A DNA stretch of 14,508 bases from an uncultured Mesorhizobium sp. (GTDB lineage Bacteria > Pseudomonadota > Alphaproteobacteria > Rhizobiales > Rhizobiaceae), in assembly GCA_950071955.1 (NCBI GenBank), contig CATMOC010000028.1:1-14508 (forward strand), read 5' to 3'. The translations under genes and the position numbers were made by a program. The notes beneath the pieces were generated by a model, which saw nothing but the letters and a program-made list of their open reading frames with translations, was not told where the DNA came from and made no database searches. Below are positions 5,960 through 13,038 of this stretch, in pieces; position 1 is the first letter of the stretch, and each line of letters starts with the position of its first letter.

Positions 5960-8719
5960 ATGAACGAAGCCCTCAAAGCCACGAACTTCGGTACCGCCCA
6001 GCCGATCCTCGAGATCGAGAACCTCTCGATCTCCTTTTTTACCCGCAACGGCGAGATTCCCGCCGTCATGGACTTCTCCTGCAAGGTGATGCCGGGCGAA
6101 GCCATGGGGCTGGTCGGCGAATCCGGCTGTGGTAAGTCGACGGTCGCGCTCGGCATAATGCGCGACATGGGCAACCGCGGCAGGATCGTCGGCGGCCGCA
6201 TCAAGTTCATGGGCCGTGACATGGGCGATATGAGCGACGCGGAACTGCGCGCCATCCGCGGCAACAAGATCGCCATGATCTACCAGGAGCCGATGGCGAG
6301 CCTCAATCCGGCCATGAAGGTCGGGCGCCAGCTGATGGAAGTTCCGATCCTGCATGAGAAGGCGTCGAAGGAGGAGGCCCACAAACGCTCGGTCGAGATG
6401 CTTAAGGCGGTGCGGCTGCCCGACCCAGAGCGTATGATGGGCTCCTATCCGCATCAGCTGTCGGGCGGCCAGCAGCAGCGCGTCGTCATCGCCATGGCTC
6501 TGCTGTCGAAGCCCGCGCTGCTGCTGCTCGACGAGCCCACCACCGCGCTCGACGTCACCGTGGAGGCCGGCATCGTCGAACTCGTGCGCGATCTCGGCAA
6601 GGAGTTCGGCACCTCCATGCTCTTCATCTCGCACAATCTGGGCCTGATCCTGGAGACCTGCGACCGCATCACGGTCATGTACTCCGGCGAGGCGGTGGAG
6701 GAGGGTACGGTGCGCGACGTCTTCGACCGCATGCGCCACCCCTATACGCAGGGGCTGTTCCGCTCCATCCCGCTGCCCGGCGCCGACAAGAACTCGCGCC
6801 CGCTGATCGCCATCCCCGGCCAGCTGCCGCTGCCGCACGAGCGACCGAGAGGCTGCAATTTCGGTCCGCGCTGCCAGCATTTCATCGAGGGCCTGTGCGA
6901 TGCGCGCGAGATCCCGATGTATCCGGTCAAGGGGCATCCGGACCATCTGTCCCGCTGCGTGCGCTTCGACGACATCGACTGGCGCGCGCTCCCCGAGGGC
7001 ATCGTGCAGAACGAGCCCGTCTCGCCCGGTCCGACGGTGCTCAGGATCGAGGACCTGAAGAAGTACTACCGCGTCGCGGCCAACGAGATCTTCGGCGGAG
7101 GCGAGGCGCGCACGGTCAAGGCGAACGAATCCATCTCCTTCGAGGCGCGCGAATCCGAGACCGTCGCGATCGTGGGCGAATCCGGCTGCGGAAAATCCAC
7201 GCTCGCCAAGGTGCTGCTCGGCCTCGAGACCGCGACTTCGGGCACGATCCGCCTCGGCAATGCCGAGATCCAGAACACGCCGATCGAGGAACGCGACGTC
7301 GACACCATCTCGTCGATCCAGATGGTGTTCCAGAACCCGTTCGACACGCTGAACCCCAGTCACTCGGTGGGTTCGCAGATCATCCGCACGCTGGAGAAGT
7401 TCAAGGTCGGCAAGACCCAGTCGGAGCGGCAGGGACGCATGCTGGAACTGCTCGACCTGGTGAAGCTGCCGCGCGCCTTCGCCACCCGCATGCCGCGCCA
7501 GCTCTCCGGCGGGCAGAAGCAGCGCATCGGCGTCGCGCGCGCCTTCGCCGGCAATGCCCGCGTGGTCGTGGCCGACGAGCCGGTCTCCGCCCTCGACGTC
7601 TCGGTCCAGGCTGCTGTAACGGAACTCCTGATGGACGTGCAGCGGCGTAACCGCACGACCATGCTGTTCATCAGCCACGACCTCTCCGTCGTGCGCTATC
7701 TCGCCGACCGTGTGGTGGTGATGTATCTCGGCTACATCGTCGAGCAGGGCACGACGGACCAGATCTTCGCGCCGCCCTATCACCCCTATACCGAGGCGCT
7801 GCTTTCGGCGATCCCGATCGCCGATACGAGCGTGGTCAAGAAGCACATCGTGCTCGAAGGTGACATCCCGTCGGCCATGAACCCGCCGAGCGGCTGTCCC
7901 TTCCAGACGCGCTGCCGCTGGAAATCGCGCGTTCCCGACAATCTGTGCGAGACGCAGGTGCCGCCCTTCCGCGAGCTCGGCAACGGCCATCGCAGCCTGT
8001 GCTGGCTCGACGAAGAGGAACTGGCCTCGATGGAGCCGGTCATCACGCTTGGCCGCAAGGACGAGGCGGCGGAGCCTGCCCCGGGCGCAGCGCCACAGAA
8101 GCCGACGCGCCCCGCTCCGGCTGCCGAGGAACCGGCGGCCGCACACGCCAGGAAGGCGAGGGCGCTGCCGCGCGCCAGTTCGCTCGACGAGGAAGGGACG
8201 CACGCCGAGGAGCCGGTGGCGCGGTCGCGCGAGACCGGCGCCGGCTCCGCGATACCCGGCGAATCCTCGCCCAAGCGGCGCGGCCGGGAAGTCGGCTCAG
8301 GCCGCCAGGCCGTCGACCCCAATGTCATCCCCGGCGAGGCCGAACCGAAGGCGAAACCCGCCGGGAAACCCGCCGCCGCCGAGGAAGAGCCGATCCATCC
8401 CTATGCGGAAGCCTCCCCCGCGGTCGGCGTGACCGCCGAAGACGAAAACCGCCCCGCCGGCACGAAGCGCCCCGACCGGCCGGACGACCTGAAGATGATC
8501 GCCGGCGTCGGCCCCAAGATCGAGGCGACGCTCAACGGTCTCGGCATCTACACCTACGCGCAGATCGCCGCCTGGACGAAGGCAGAACGCCAGTGGGTCG
8601 ACGGCTTCCTGAAGTTCCGCGGCCGCATCGACCGCGACGAATGGGTCAGGCAAGCCGAAGCGCTCGCCAAGGGCGGCGTGGAGGAATACGTGCGGGTGTT
8701 CGGCAGGAAGCCGCGGTAG
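5960..8719 (+). CDS. Fused double ABC ATPase with C-terminal helix-hairpin-helix tail
   Basis: A 919-residue cytoplasmic energy subunit combining both ATPases of a Dpp/Opp importer. Domain 1: Walker A GESGCGKST 53-61, LSGGQ 167-171, Walker B LLLLDEP (Asp191/Glu192), His225. Domain 2: Walker A 406-414, LSGGQ 515-519, Walker B VVVADEP (Asp539/Glu540), His573. Each is followed by the oligopeptide-transporter C-terminal segment with cysteine clusters (CNFGPRC and CPFQTRC). Residues about 700-835 are a Glu/Ala/Pro-rich, probably disordered linker. Residues about 842-919 form a helix-hairpin-helix domain (DDLKMIAGVGPKIEATLNGL, then WTKAERQWVDGFLKFRGRI) like the tails of rhizobial NuoE and L21. The start is ATG 5960, with GAGGGAGA upstream; an open frame back to 4310 is only the shadow of the permease genes. 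A normal DppD-DppF fusion ends near residue 690, so about 230 residues are extra. Confidence 0.95.
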   Translation: MNEALKATNFGTAQPILEIENLSISFFTRNGEIPAVMDFSCKVMPGEAMGLVGESGCGKSTVALGIMRDMGNRGRIVGGRIKFMGRDMGDMSDAELRAIRGNKIAMIYQEPMASLNPAMKVGRQLMEVPILHEKASKEEAHKRSVEMLKAVRLPDPERMMGSYPHQLSGGQQQRVVIAMALLSKPALLLLDEPTTALDVTVEAGIVELVRDLGKEFGTSMLFISHNLGLILETCDRITVMYSGEAVEEGTVRDVFDRMRHPYTQGLFRSIPLPGADKNSRPLIAIPGQLPLPHERPRGCNFGPRCQHFIEGLCDAREIPMYPVKGHPDHLSRCVRFDDIDWRALPEGIVQNEPVSPGPTVLRIEDLKKYYRVAANEIFGGGEARTVKANESISFEARESETVAIVGESGCGKSTLAKVLLGLETATSGTIRLGNAEIQNTPIEERDVDTISSIQMVFQNPFDTLNPSHSVGSQIIRTLEKFKVGKTQSERQGRMLELLDLVKLPRAFATRMPRQLSGGQKQRIGVARAFAGNARVVVADEPVSALDVSVQAAVTELLMDVQRRNRTTMLFISHDLSVVRYLADRVVVMYLGYIVEQGTTDQIFAPPYHPYTEALLSAIPIADTSVVKKHIVLEGDIPSAMNPPSGCPFQTRCRWKSRVPDNLCETQVPPFRELGNGHRSLCWLDEEELASMEPVITLGRKDEAAEPAPGAAPQKPTRPAPAAEEPAAAHARKARALPRASSLDEEGTHAEEPVARSRETGAGSAIPGESSPKRRGREVGSGRQAVDPNVIPGEAEPKAKPAGKPAAAEEEPIHPYAEASPAVGVTAEDENRPAGTKRPDRPDDLKMIAGVGPKIEATLNGLGIYTYAQIAAWTKAERQWVDGFLKFRGRIDRDEWVRQAEALAKGGVEEYVRVFGRKPR

Positions 8720-8828
8720 GGTCGACCGGCTTCTCCGGGGCCGAAGTCCGGATCGATCGGCGACGGTCTTCCGGGCCGGTGGCACAGCGGCTATGCTGGC
8801 CGCCGCCTGCACGAGAGCTTGCCGCCAC
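8720..8828. other. Spacer between importer and hydrolase genes
   Basis: About 109 bases without a convincing gene. An imperfect hairpin (CCGGCTTC ... GAAGTCCGG, 8726-8751) lacks a T-run, so termination here is uncertain and the hydrolase may be co-transcribed with the importer. Confidence 0.4.
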
Positions 8829-9589
8829 ATGCCGCTGAAGATCGTCCGCCGTCTGATACCGGACTGGGGCACCACCTATGGCCCCCGGGCGACGGTCCCT
8901 TCCCGGCGGTCATGATCCTCCACGGTTCCGAAGGTGCATGGTCCGGGTGGAGCCATCGCAACGCGGCCATCCTTGCCGCGCACGGCTTCCTCGCCTTTCC
9001 CTTCGGATATTCCAGCGGCGGCAACGCCTGGAATGCCGGCAGCATCGTCGAGGTGCCGCTCGACCGGACGGTCGAGGCGCTCGCCGCGCTGCGGGCGTTC
9101 CGCTTCGCAGGCCCGAAAACCGGCATCTACGGCGTTTCACGAGGCGCCGAACATGCGCTGCTTCTCGTCTCTCTCATGCTTCGCGACGGTGTCGAGGGCG
9201 TACCGGAGGCACTTGCCGCACACAGCCCGCCGGATGTCGTCTGCGGAGCCTTTGACGCGCGCAGATGGCGCGACGCGGGCGACCCCGGCTGGCAATCGTG
9301 GGATCCCGGCCACCGCGCCTGGTCCTGGCGAGGTTCCACGGAGGGATTGCTTCCCACGACGCCGATCGCGATCGAGACCTACGAAGGTCCGCTGTTCCTG
9401 AGCCATGGAACCGCCGACCGCGTCTGGTCCGTCGACATGACGCGGCGGCTCGCCGAGCGGCTTCATCGTCACGGCAGGACGCCGGAGATCCACTACTACG
9501 AAGGGCAGGACCACATCCCCGGAAGCGCGGCCGAGAACGAGCACCACGAACACCTGATCGCGTTTCTCGAACGCAATCTGGCGCCCTGA
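8829..9589 (+). CDS. Alpha/beta hydrolase (dienelactone hydrolase/BAAT type), apparent frameshift
   Basis: A hydrolase of about 253 residues, probably cytosolic, with the family triad. The nucleophile Ser is in GVSRGAE (codon at 9137), Asp in SHGTADRVWSVD (codon at 9416) and His in YEGQDHI (codon at 9512). MILHGSEGAWSGW supplies the oxyanion-hole HG motif. The substrate is unknown; relatives cleave esters, lactones or thioesters. The main frame is open only from TTG 8819, giving an unconvincing N-terminus. In the adjacent frame ATG 8829 gives MPLKIVRRLIPDWGTTYG, which joins the main frame exactly if the run of five C at 8882-8886 had six, yielding TYGPPGDGPFPAVMILHGSEG. I therefore infer a one-base deletion or sequencing error; otherwise the gene starts at TTG 8819. 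A strong hairpin follows the stop. Confidence 0.85.
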
Positions 9590-9590
9590 A

Positions 9591-9616
9591 GGGAGGCGCG
9601 GCAACGCCGGCCTCCC
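9591..9616. terminator. Bidirectional terminator hairpin between convergent genes
   Basis: GGGAGG ... CCTCCC with an inner CGGC-AAC-GCCG stem begins one base after the hydrolase stop and lies 38 bases beyond the stop of the convergent flavoprotein gene. There is no long T-run on either side, so efficiency is uncertain, but position and stem strength fit a shared terminator. Confidence 0.6.
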
Positions 9617-9653
9617 GTCTGGAAAGGTCGGCGTCCTTGTCGTGCGACGCGGC

Positions 9654-10826
9654 TCAGAACACCGTTGCCGTCGGGAGCCCCAGGGCCGTTGCACCCGCAT
9701 AGACCGCCTGAGGTCCGGCCTGCAGCGGATGGAACCGGGCGCCCTGGATGTCGCGGAAGCGGCGTTCCAGACCGTTGGCGCGGTAGAAGGACGCGCCGCC
9801 GGCGAGTTCCATCGCCAGTTCGACGGTGGCGATCGCGTGCCGGGCGACCAGCGTGCGGCCGATCATCACCTCGTTGACCGTGTCGGCCGACGGCGCGTTG
9901 CGGGCGACAACGTCGAGCATCCAGCGGTGCGCGATCTGGGCGGCGCGCAGTTCGGTGTCCATGCGGCCGGCGAGCGAAAGGTCCGGCTGGGGTTTGCGTT
10001 TCGCGATGTCGATGGCGATGTCGCGGGCGCTCTCCGCCACGCCGAGATAGACGGCGTAGATCAGCGGGAAGGCGATCGTGGCAATGATCTGGAATACCGG
10101 ATGCCATTCACCCGCCTTGCGCGAGAAGGCGACGCCGGCGTCCGGCACCAGCAGGTTCTCGATCACGACGTCGTTGGAGGCGGTGCCGCGCATGCCCATC
10201 GTGCGCCAGGTGTCCTCGATGCGCACTTCCGGCGCCTTCATCGGTACGCCGAAGTGGATGACGGAACGGCTTCCGTCTTCGGCTTCGTGGATTGCGCCGG
10301 TCATCAGGATTTTGCCCGCCTCAGCGCCGGAGGTGAACACTTTTCGAGCGGTCACCCGATAGCCGCCCTCGACCTTCTCGGCCTTGCCGGAACCGCCGAT
10401 CCAGTCCGAGCCGCCGGAAGACAGGAGGATGATCTGTTCGGCCGCGATGCGCTTCAGGAGCGGTTCGGTGGCGGCAACCTTCTGGTGGCGCCAGCGCCAT
10501 GCGGGGATCGCCACCTGGTGCGTGTGCATGGAGAAGGCCAGCGCGGTCGATCCGCAGGCGCGGCCCAGTATCCGCAGCATCTCGGCGAGTTCGGGCACCT
10601 CGGCCCCGCCGCCGCCGAGTTCGGCCGGAACGCCGGCCTCGACGAGACCGGCTTCCTTCAGGAGCGCGTAGTTCTCCGCCACGAAACGGTCGTTCTGGTC
10701 GATGTCGGCGGATCGTCCGGCGAGCGCCAGGGCAAGGCTGGTGGCGATCTCCACGACATCCGGCGCGGCGGGTTCATTGTCGGAGCGCAATTCGGCGACG
10801 TTCTTCAAGGCTGGGATGGCAGACAT
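9654..10826 (-). CDS. Acyl-CoA dehydrogenase-fold flavoprotein
   Basis: A 390-residue, probably FAD- or FMN-dependent enzyme. Acyl-CoA dehydrogenase features run in order: N-terminal helical domain with AGVPAELGGGG (64-74); beta domain with SSGGSDW (136-142), GGYRVTARKVFTSGAEA (154-170) and MGMRGTASNDV (210-220); and a C-terminal helical domain with ANGLERRFRDIQGARFHPL (350-368). The C-terminal motif is that of the DszC/HpaB-like flavin monooxygenase branch. The usual YEGT segment with its catalytic Glu is absent, so it may be an oxygenase or a non-classical dehydrogenase; the substrate is unknown. Start ATG 10826 (MSAIPALKNV) has an excellent AAAGGAG site eight bases upstream; an open extension to 10907 is unlikely to be coding. 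It is transcribed divergently from a HxlR regulator that probably controls it. Confidence 0.9.
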   Translation of the reverse strand: MSAIPALKNVAELRSDNEPAAPDVVEIATSLALALAGRSADIDQNDRFVAENYALLKEAGLVEAGVPAELGGGGAEVPELAEMLRILGRACGSTALAFSMHTHQVAIPAWRWRHQKVAATEPLLKRIAAEQIILLSSGGSDWIGGSGKAEKVEGGYRVTARKVFTSGAEAGKILMTGAIHEAEDGSRSVIHFGVPMKAPEVRIEDTWRTMGMRGTASNDVVIENLLVPDAGVAFSRKAGEWHPVFQIIATIAFPLIYAVYLGVAESARDIAIDIAKRKPQPDLSLAGRMDTELRAAQIAHRWMLDVVARNAPSADTVNEVMIGRTLVARHAIATVELAMELAGGASFYRANGLERRFRDIQGARFHPLQAGPQAVYAGATALGLPTATVF

Positions 10827-10881
10827 GGTGGTCTCCTTTGTTTTTGGATGCCGGAGGATTTCACGCGACGCCCGCAGGTTC

Positions 10882-10895
10882 CAGTTCAGGAACTG
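10882..10895. promoter_or_regulatory. Palindrome in the divergent region, candidate HxlR operator
   Basis: CAGTTC-AG-GAACTG is a perfect 6-base inverted repeat with a two-base centre, overlapping a second repeat GTTCC-AGTTCA-GGAAC (10878-10893). It lies 56 bases from the flavoprotein start and 68 bases from the regulator start. HxlR proteins bind as dimers to short palindromes, so this is the natural candidate site; no binding data are available. Confidence 0.45.
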
Positions 10896-10963
10896 TACCC
10901 GGAGCATTTCCCGCCATGCATTTGTGGGATAGGCTCTGCGCCGGCAGTTCGGAGGAGTTCACG

Positions 10964-11656
10964 ATGCAAGAGCGTGGCGGCTACGGACAGTTCTGTCCGG
11001 TTTCGATGGCTTCGGAAATACTGTGCAGCCGCTGGACCACGCTGGTGGTGCGCGAACTGCTCTGCGGCAGCACGCGCTTCAACGATTTGCGGCGGGGAGT
11101 GCCGAAGATGTCGCCGGCGCTGCTGTCCAAACGGCTCAAGGAACTGCAGCAATCCGGCATCGTCGTCGTCAGGCGCCGCGCGAACGGGTCCGTCGACTAT
11201 CACCTCTCGGAAGCGGGCGAGGACCTGCGGCCCCTGATCATGGGGCTCGGCAACTGGGCCCAGCGCTGGATGGAATCGCGGCTGTCGCTTAAGAACCTCG
11301 ATCCGTCGCTGCTCATGTGGGACATGCGCCGCCACGTCGTCGTGAAGCTGCTGCCGGAGAGGCGCTGCACGATACAGTTTCTGTACTCGGAACTTCCCGC
11401 TCCGCAAAAGAGCTGGTGGCTGGTGGTCGAAGGCGGAGCCGCGGACCTGTGCAGCTTCGACCCGGGCCACGAACTCGACCTCCTCGTCAGGAGTTCACTG
11501 CGAACGATGACGGCGATCTGGATGGGGCTGTCCACCATCCGGAAGGAAGCCGAAAGCGGCGAACTTAAGATCGAGGGCGACGCCTCGCTGGCTGGCTCCA
11601 TGCAGCATTGGCTCGGCCTCAGCCCCTTCGCGCATGAGCCGAGGCGCGTGCAGTAG
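10964..11656 (+). CDS. HxlR-family transcriptional regulator with C-terminal SCP2-like domain
   Basis: A 230-residue DNA-binding regulator. Residues about 8-100 are a HxlR winged helix-turn-helix: the conserved early Cys11 (GQFCPVSMASEIL), SRWTTLVVRELL, TRFNDLRRGVP, MSPALLSKRLKELQQSGIV and a wing ending VDYHLSEAGEDL. Residues about 120-225 resemble the sterol-carrier-protein-2-like domain found in some long HxlR proteins (LVVEGGAADLC, LLVRSSLRTMTAIWMGL, ELKIEGDASLAGSMQHWLGL), a possible hydrophobic-ligand pocket. The usual HxlR protein is about 110-150 residues. ATG 10964 has GGAGGAG six bases upstream; a longer open frame to 10499 is antisense to the flavoprotein. It probably regulates the divergent gene and itself; the inducing ligand is unknown. 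Confidence 0.93.
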   Translation: MQERGGYGQFCPVSMASEILCSRWTTLVVRELLCGSTRFNDLRRGVPKMSPALLSKRLKELQQSGIVVVRRRANGSVDYHLSEAGEDLRPLIMGLGNWAQRWMESRLSLKNLDPSLLMWDMRRHVVVKLLPERRCTIQFLYSELPAPQKSWWLVVEGGAADLCSFDPGHELDLLVRSSLRTMTAIWMGLSTIRKEAESGELKIEGDASLAGSMQHWLGLSPFAHEPRRVQ

Positions 11657-11741
11657 AACGGTAGATGCCAAAGCATCGCCGCGCCCCCATCGTTCGTCGG
11701 GTCGGTGCATTTCCCGCGTGGGAATAAGTTCTGCCCCGGAA

Positions 11742-11776
11742 GCATGGGGGCTGGAGCCGATTCATGCCCTTTTTTT
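11742..11776 (+). terminator. Rho-independent terminator downstream of the HxlR gene
   Basis: GCATG (11742-11746) pairs with CATGC (11763-11767) around an inner GGC-TGGA-GCC stem, and seven T follow after CC (11770-11776). It lies about 85 bases after the HxlR stop. Fold and T-run fit an intrinsic terminator and mark the boundary between GC-rich genes and the AT-richer small-gene region. Confidence 0.5.
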
Positions 11777-11873
11777 CTTCTGATTGTTCATCCCGCGCAT
11801 TTTGCTGCTCGCTTCCGAGTAAGTACCTTTAGTTTCACCTGATCATTCTATGTCCGCCCCTATCGACTGACAG

Positions 11874-11902
11874 TTGAATAGTCTTTCTCGATACGCTATC
11901 AA
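11874..11902 (+). promoter_or_regulatory. Candidate promoter for the first small exported protein
   Basis: TTGAAT (11874-11879) and TATCAA (11897-11902) are separated by 17 bases, each matching four of six consensus bases. A start near 11909 would leave about 30 bases before the TTG start at 11938. This argues against translation from the earlier TTG at 11905. Confidence 0.4.
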
Positions 11903-11937
11903 AGTTGGGTTTCAACGGTTCCAGGGGGGAGACGGTT

Positions 11938-12321
11938 TTGCGCCAGATGATCAAGTTCCTAGCCATTTCAGGCTTGATGTTCGCGGCCTCCGGCGTAGCG
12001 GACGCAAAACATCAGATCACCAAGAACGTAAAAAGTGGTGAGGCTACTTATGTTTCAGATAATTTCAACTGCAAGGGCGGAGCCGTTTCTGCTACGATCT
12101 CAACGCCACCTACCAACGGCACAGCAAAGGTTGTCGTCGTTACCGAAGCCGTGAGTGCGAAGAAGCTGAAGATGACGAACTTTCCTTCGTGCGAAGGGAA
12201 GGTGATGAAAATATACTATATTCAATATACCTCCAAGAAAGGGTATAGAGGTTCCGATAAAATTGGTGTAACATGGAGCGGGACAAAACGACAGTATTTC
12301 TATAGCGTAAACGTGAAATAG
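11938..12321 (+). CDS. Small exported two-cysteine protein, unknown function
   Basis: I do not recognise a functional family. The precursor has about 127 residues, with a Sec signal peptide (basic RQMIK, hydrophobic FLAISGLMFAASG, cleavage after VADA) and a mature part of about 105 residues rich in Lys, Thr and Ser. Two cysteines (FNCKGG and FPSCEGK) probably form one disulfide, and the alternating pattern of hydrophobic residues suggests a beta-sandwich. The start is taken as TTG 11938 because GGGGGAG lies six bases upstream; ATG 11947 is too far from that site and TTG 11905 would coincide with the predicted transcription start. Codon use is more AT-rich than in the transporter genes, especially after 12180. 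The next small gene starts 43 bases downstream and may share its transcript. Confidence 0.75.
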   Translation: MRQMIKFLAISGLMFAASGVADAKHQITKNVKSGEATYVSDNFNCKGGAVSATISTPPTNGTAKVVVVTEAVSAKKLKMTNFPSCEGKVMKIYYIQYTSKKGYRGSDKIGVTWSGTKRQYFYSVNVK

Positions 12322-12364
12322 AAGAATTATTACTGGATGCGATAGAGCTTGTAAGGATGTTTTT

Positions 12365-12640
12365 GTGGCATATTCTACAAAATTTCTTGCAATGATTGCC
12401 TTTCTTTCAGTATTGACGACGATTTCAGAGCCTGCTTTCGCCAATTTCACGTGTTCGGTGCAGTGCACGAATGCGTCGGGAGCGCCAGCAGGTAAGAAAA
12501 CGACGTCGAGCGTTCAGCAACCTCAGCAGTGCGAACCGTTTATAAAGAAAGAGGCAAAGAAATGTCCTGGTGGCAACGCCAACGGGGATGCCGGCGGGTA
12601 CGCCACGATCAAGATTCGCGACGGGAAGCCTGTGAGGTAG
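12365..12640 (+). CDS. Small exported four-cysteine protein, unknown function
   Basis: Function not recognised. The precursor has 91 residues, with a signal peptide (AYSTKFLAMIAFLSVLTTIS, cleavage after PAFA) and a mature chain of about 65 residues starting NFTCSVQC. Four cysteines (two in FTCSVQC, then QQCEPF and KKCPGG) suggest two disulfides. The central part is Ser/Thr/Gln-rich and the end Gly/Asn-rich (GGNANGDAGGYATIKI). The start is GTG 12365, supported by AAGGA seven bases upstream. The first half is AT-rich and the second GC-rich. It converges with the minus-strand gene that ends 31 bases away, and no strong terminator hairpin is visible between them. Confidence 0.7.
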   Translation: MAYSTKFLAMIAFLSVLTTISEPAFANFTCSVQCTNASGAPAGKKTTSSVQQPQQCEPFIKKEAKKCPGGNANGDAGGYATIKIRDGKPVR

Positions 12641-12671
12641 ACTTCCTCCGACGGGGAAACCACAGGCCTCC

Positions 12672-12980
12672 CTACTCCGCCAGCGGGCCAGTCAGTTCCG
12701 CCTTGCTGCTCGCCTTGTCGAAGATGCAGATCGAGCGCTCCGAGCCCCAGTTGGCGGTCACTGTGACGACCGCCGCGCCGTAGCTTTCGGAACCGAACGG
12801 AACCACGTTCACGTCGACGGTGTCGACATTGCCCTGAACGAGTGCGCGGCAGGTGTCCTCGACCTCCTGATGGAATTCCGCCCAGGCGTCGTCGCTGGAA
12901 GCGAAAGCGGGCGCCGACGCGAATATCTGGCATGAGACGAGGAGAAGAAGAGCGATCAGGCTGCGTACGGGCGGCTCCAT
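12672..12980 (-). CDS. Small exported protein, conserved rhizobial-type hypothetical
   Basis: A 102-residue precursor of unknown function. The signal peptide is clear (EPPVRSLIALLLLVSCQIFA, cleavage after SAPAFA), leaving about 75 residues: a helix (DDAWAEFHQEVEDTCRALV) then beta strands with VVPFGSESYGAAVVTV, SICIFDKAS and AELTGP. The FGSESYG and xCxFDK motifs remind me of conserved periplasmic hypotheticals in rhizobia. Two mature cysteines could pair. Start ATG 12980 is chosen because it opens the signal peptide; the frame runs open to 13088 but the extra residues overlap the gene upstream. No good ribosome site is seen. It is last of four minus-strand small genes, 58 bases after the preceding stop. 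Confidence 0.75.
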   Translation of the reverse strand: MEPPVRSLIALLLLVSCQIFASAPAFASSDDAWAEFHQEVEDTCRALVQGNVDTVDVNVVPFGSESYGAAVVTVTANWGSERSICIFDKASSKAELTGPLAE

Positions 12981-13038
12981 TGTAAATGCAGCATCGCTAA
13001 TGTCAGACGGATGGCGCCGGGGCAATGATGTCGATGCG

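Noticed and set aside
5846..8203. 785-codon minus-strand open frame across the ATPase gene
   Set aside because: Antisense shadow of the double ABC ATPase, which has every nucleotide-binding motif on the plus strand.
8751..8758. GATCGATC, resembling a proximity-ligation junction
   Set aside because: It lies in a short intergenic spacer with no gene cut on either side, and such an 8-mer is expected by chance in GATC-rich DNA.
9642..10963. Plus-strand open frames of several hundred codons over the flavoprotein gene
   Set aside because: They are antisense shadows of the 9654-10826 minus gene, with no recognisable domain of their own; only the part from 10964 on is the HxlR regulator.
11664..11724. 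Two small hairpins (GATGC-CAAA-GCATC and TTCCC-GCGT-GGGAA) after the HxlR gene
   Set aside because: Short stems without T-runs; the hairpin with seven T at 11742-11776 is a better terminator.
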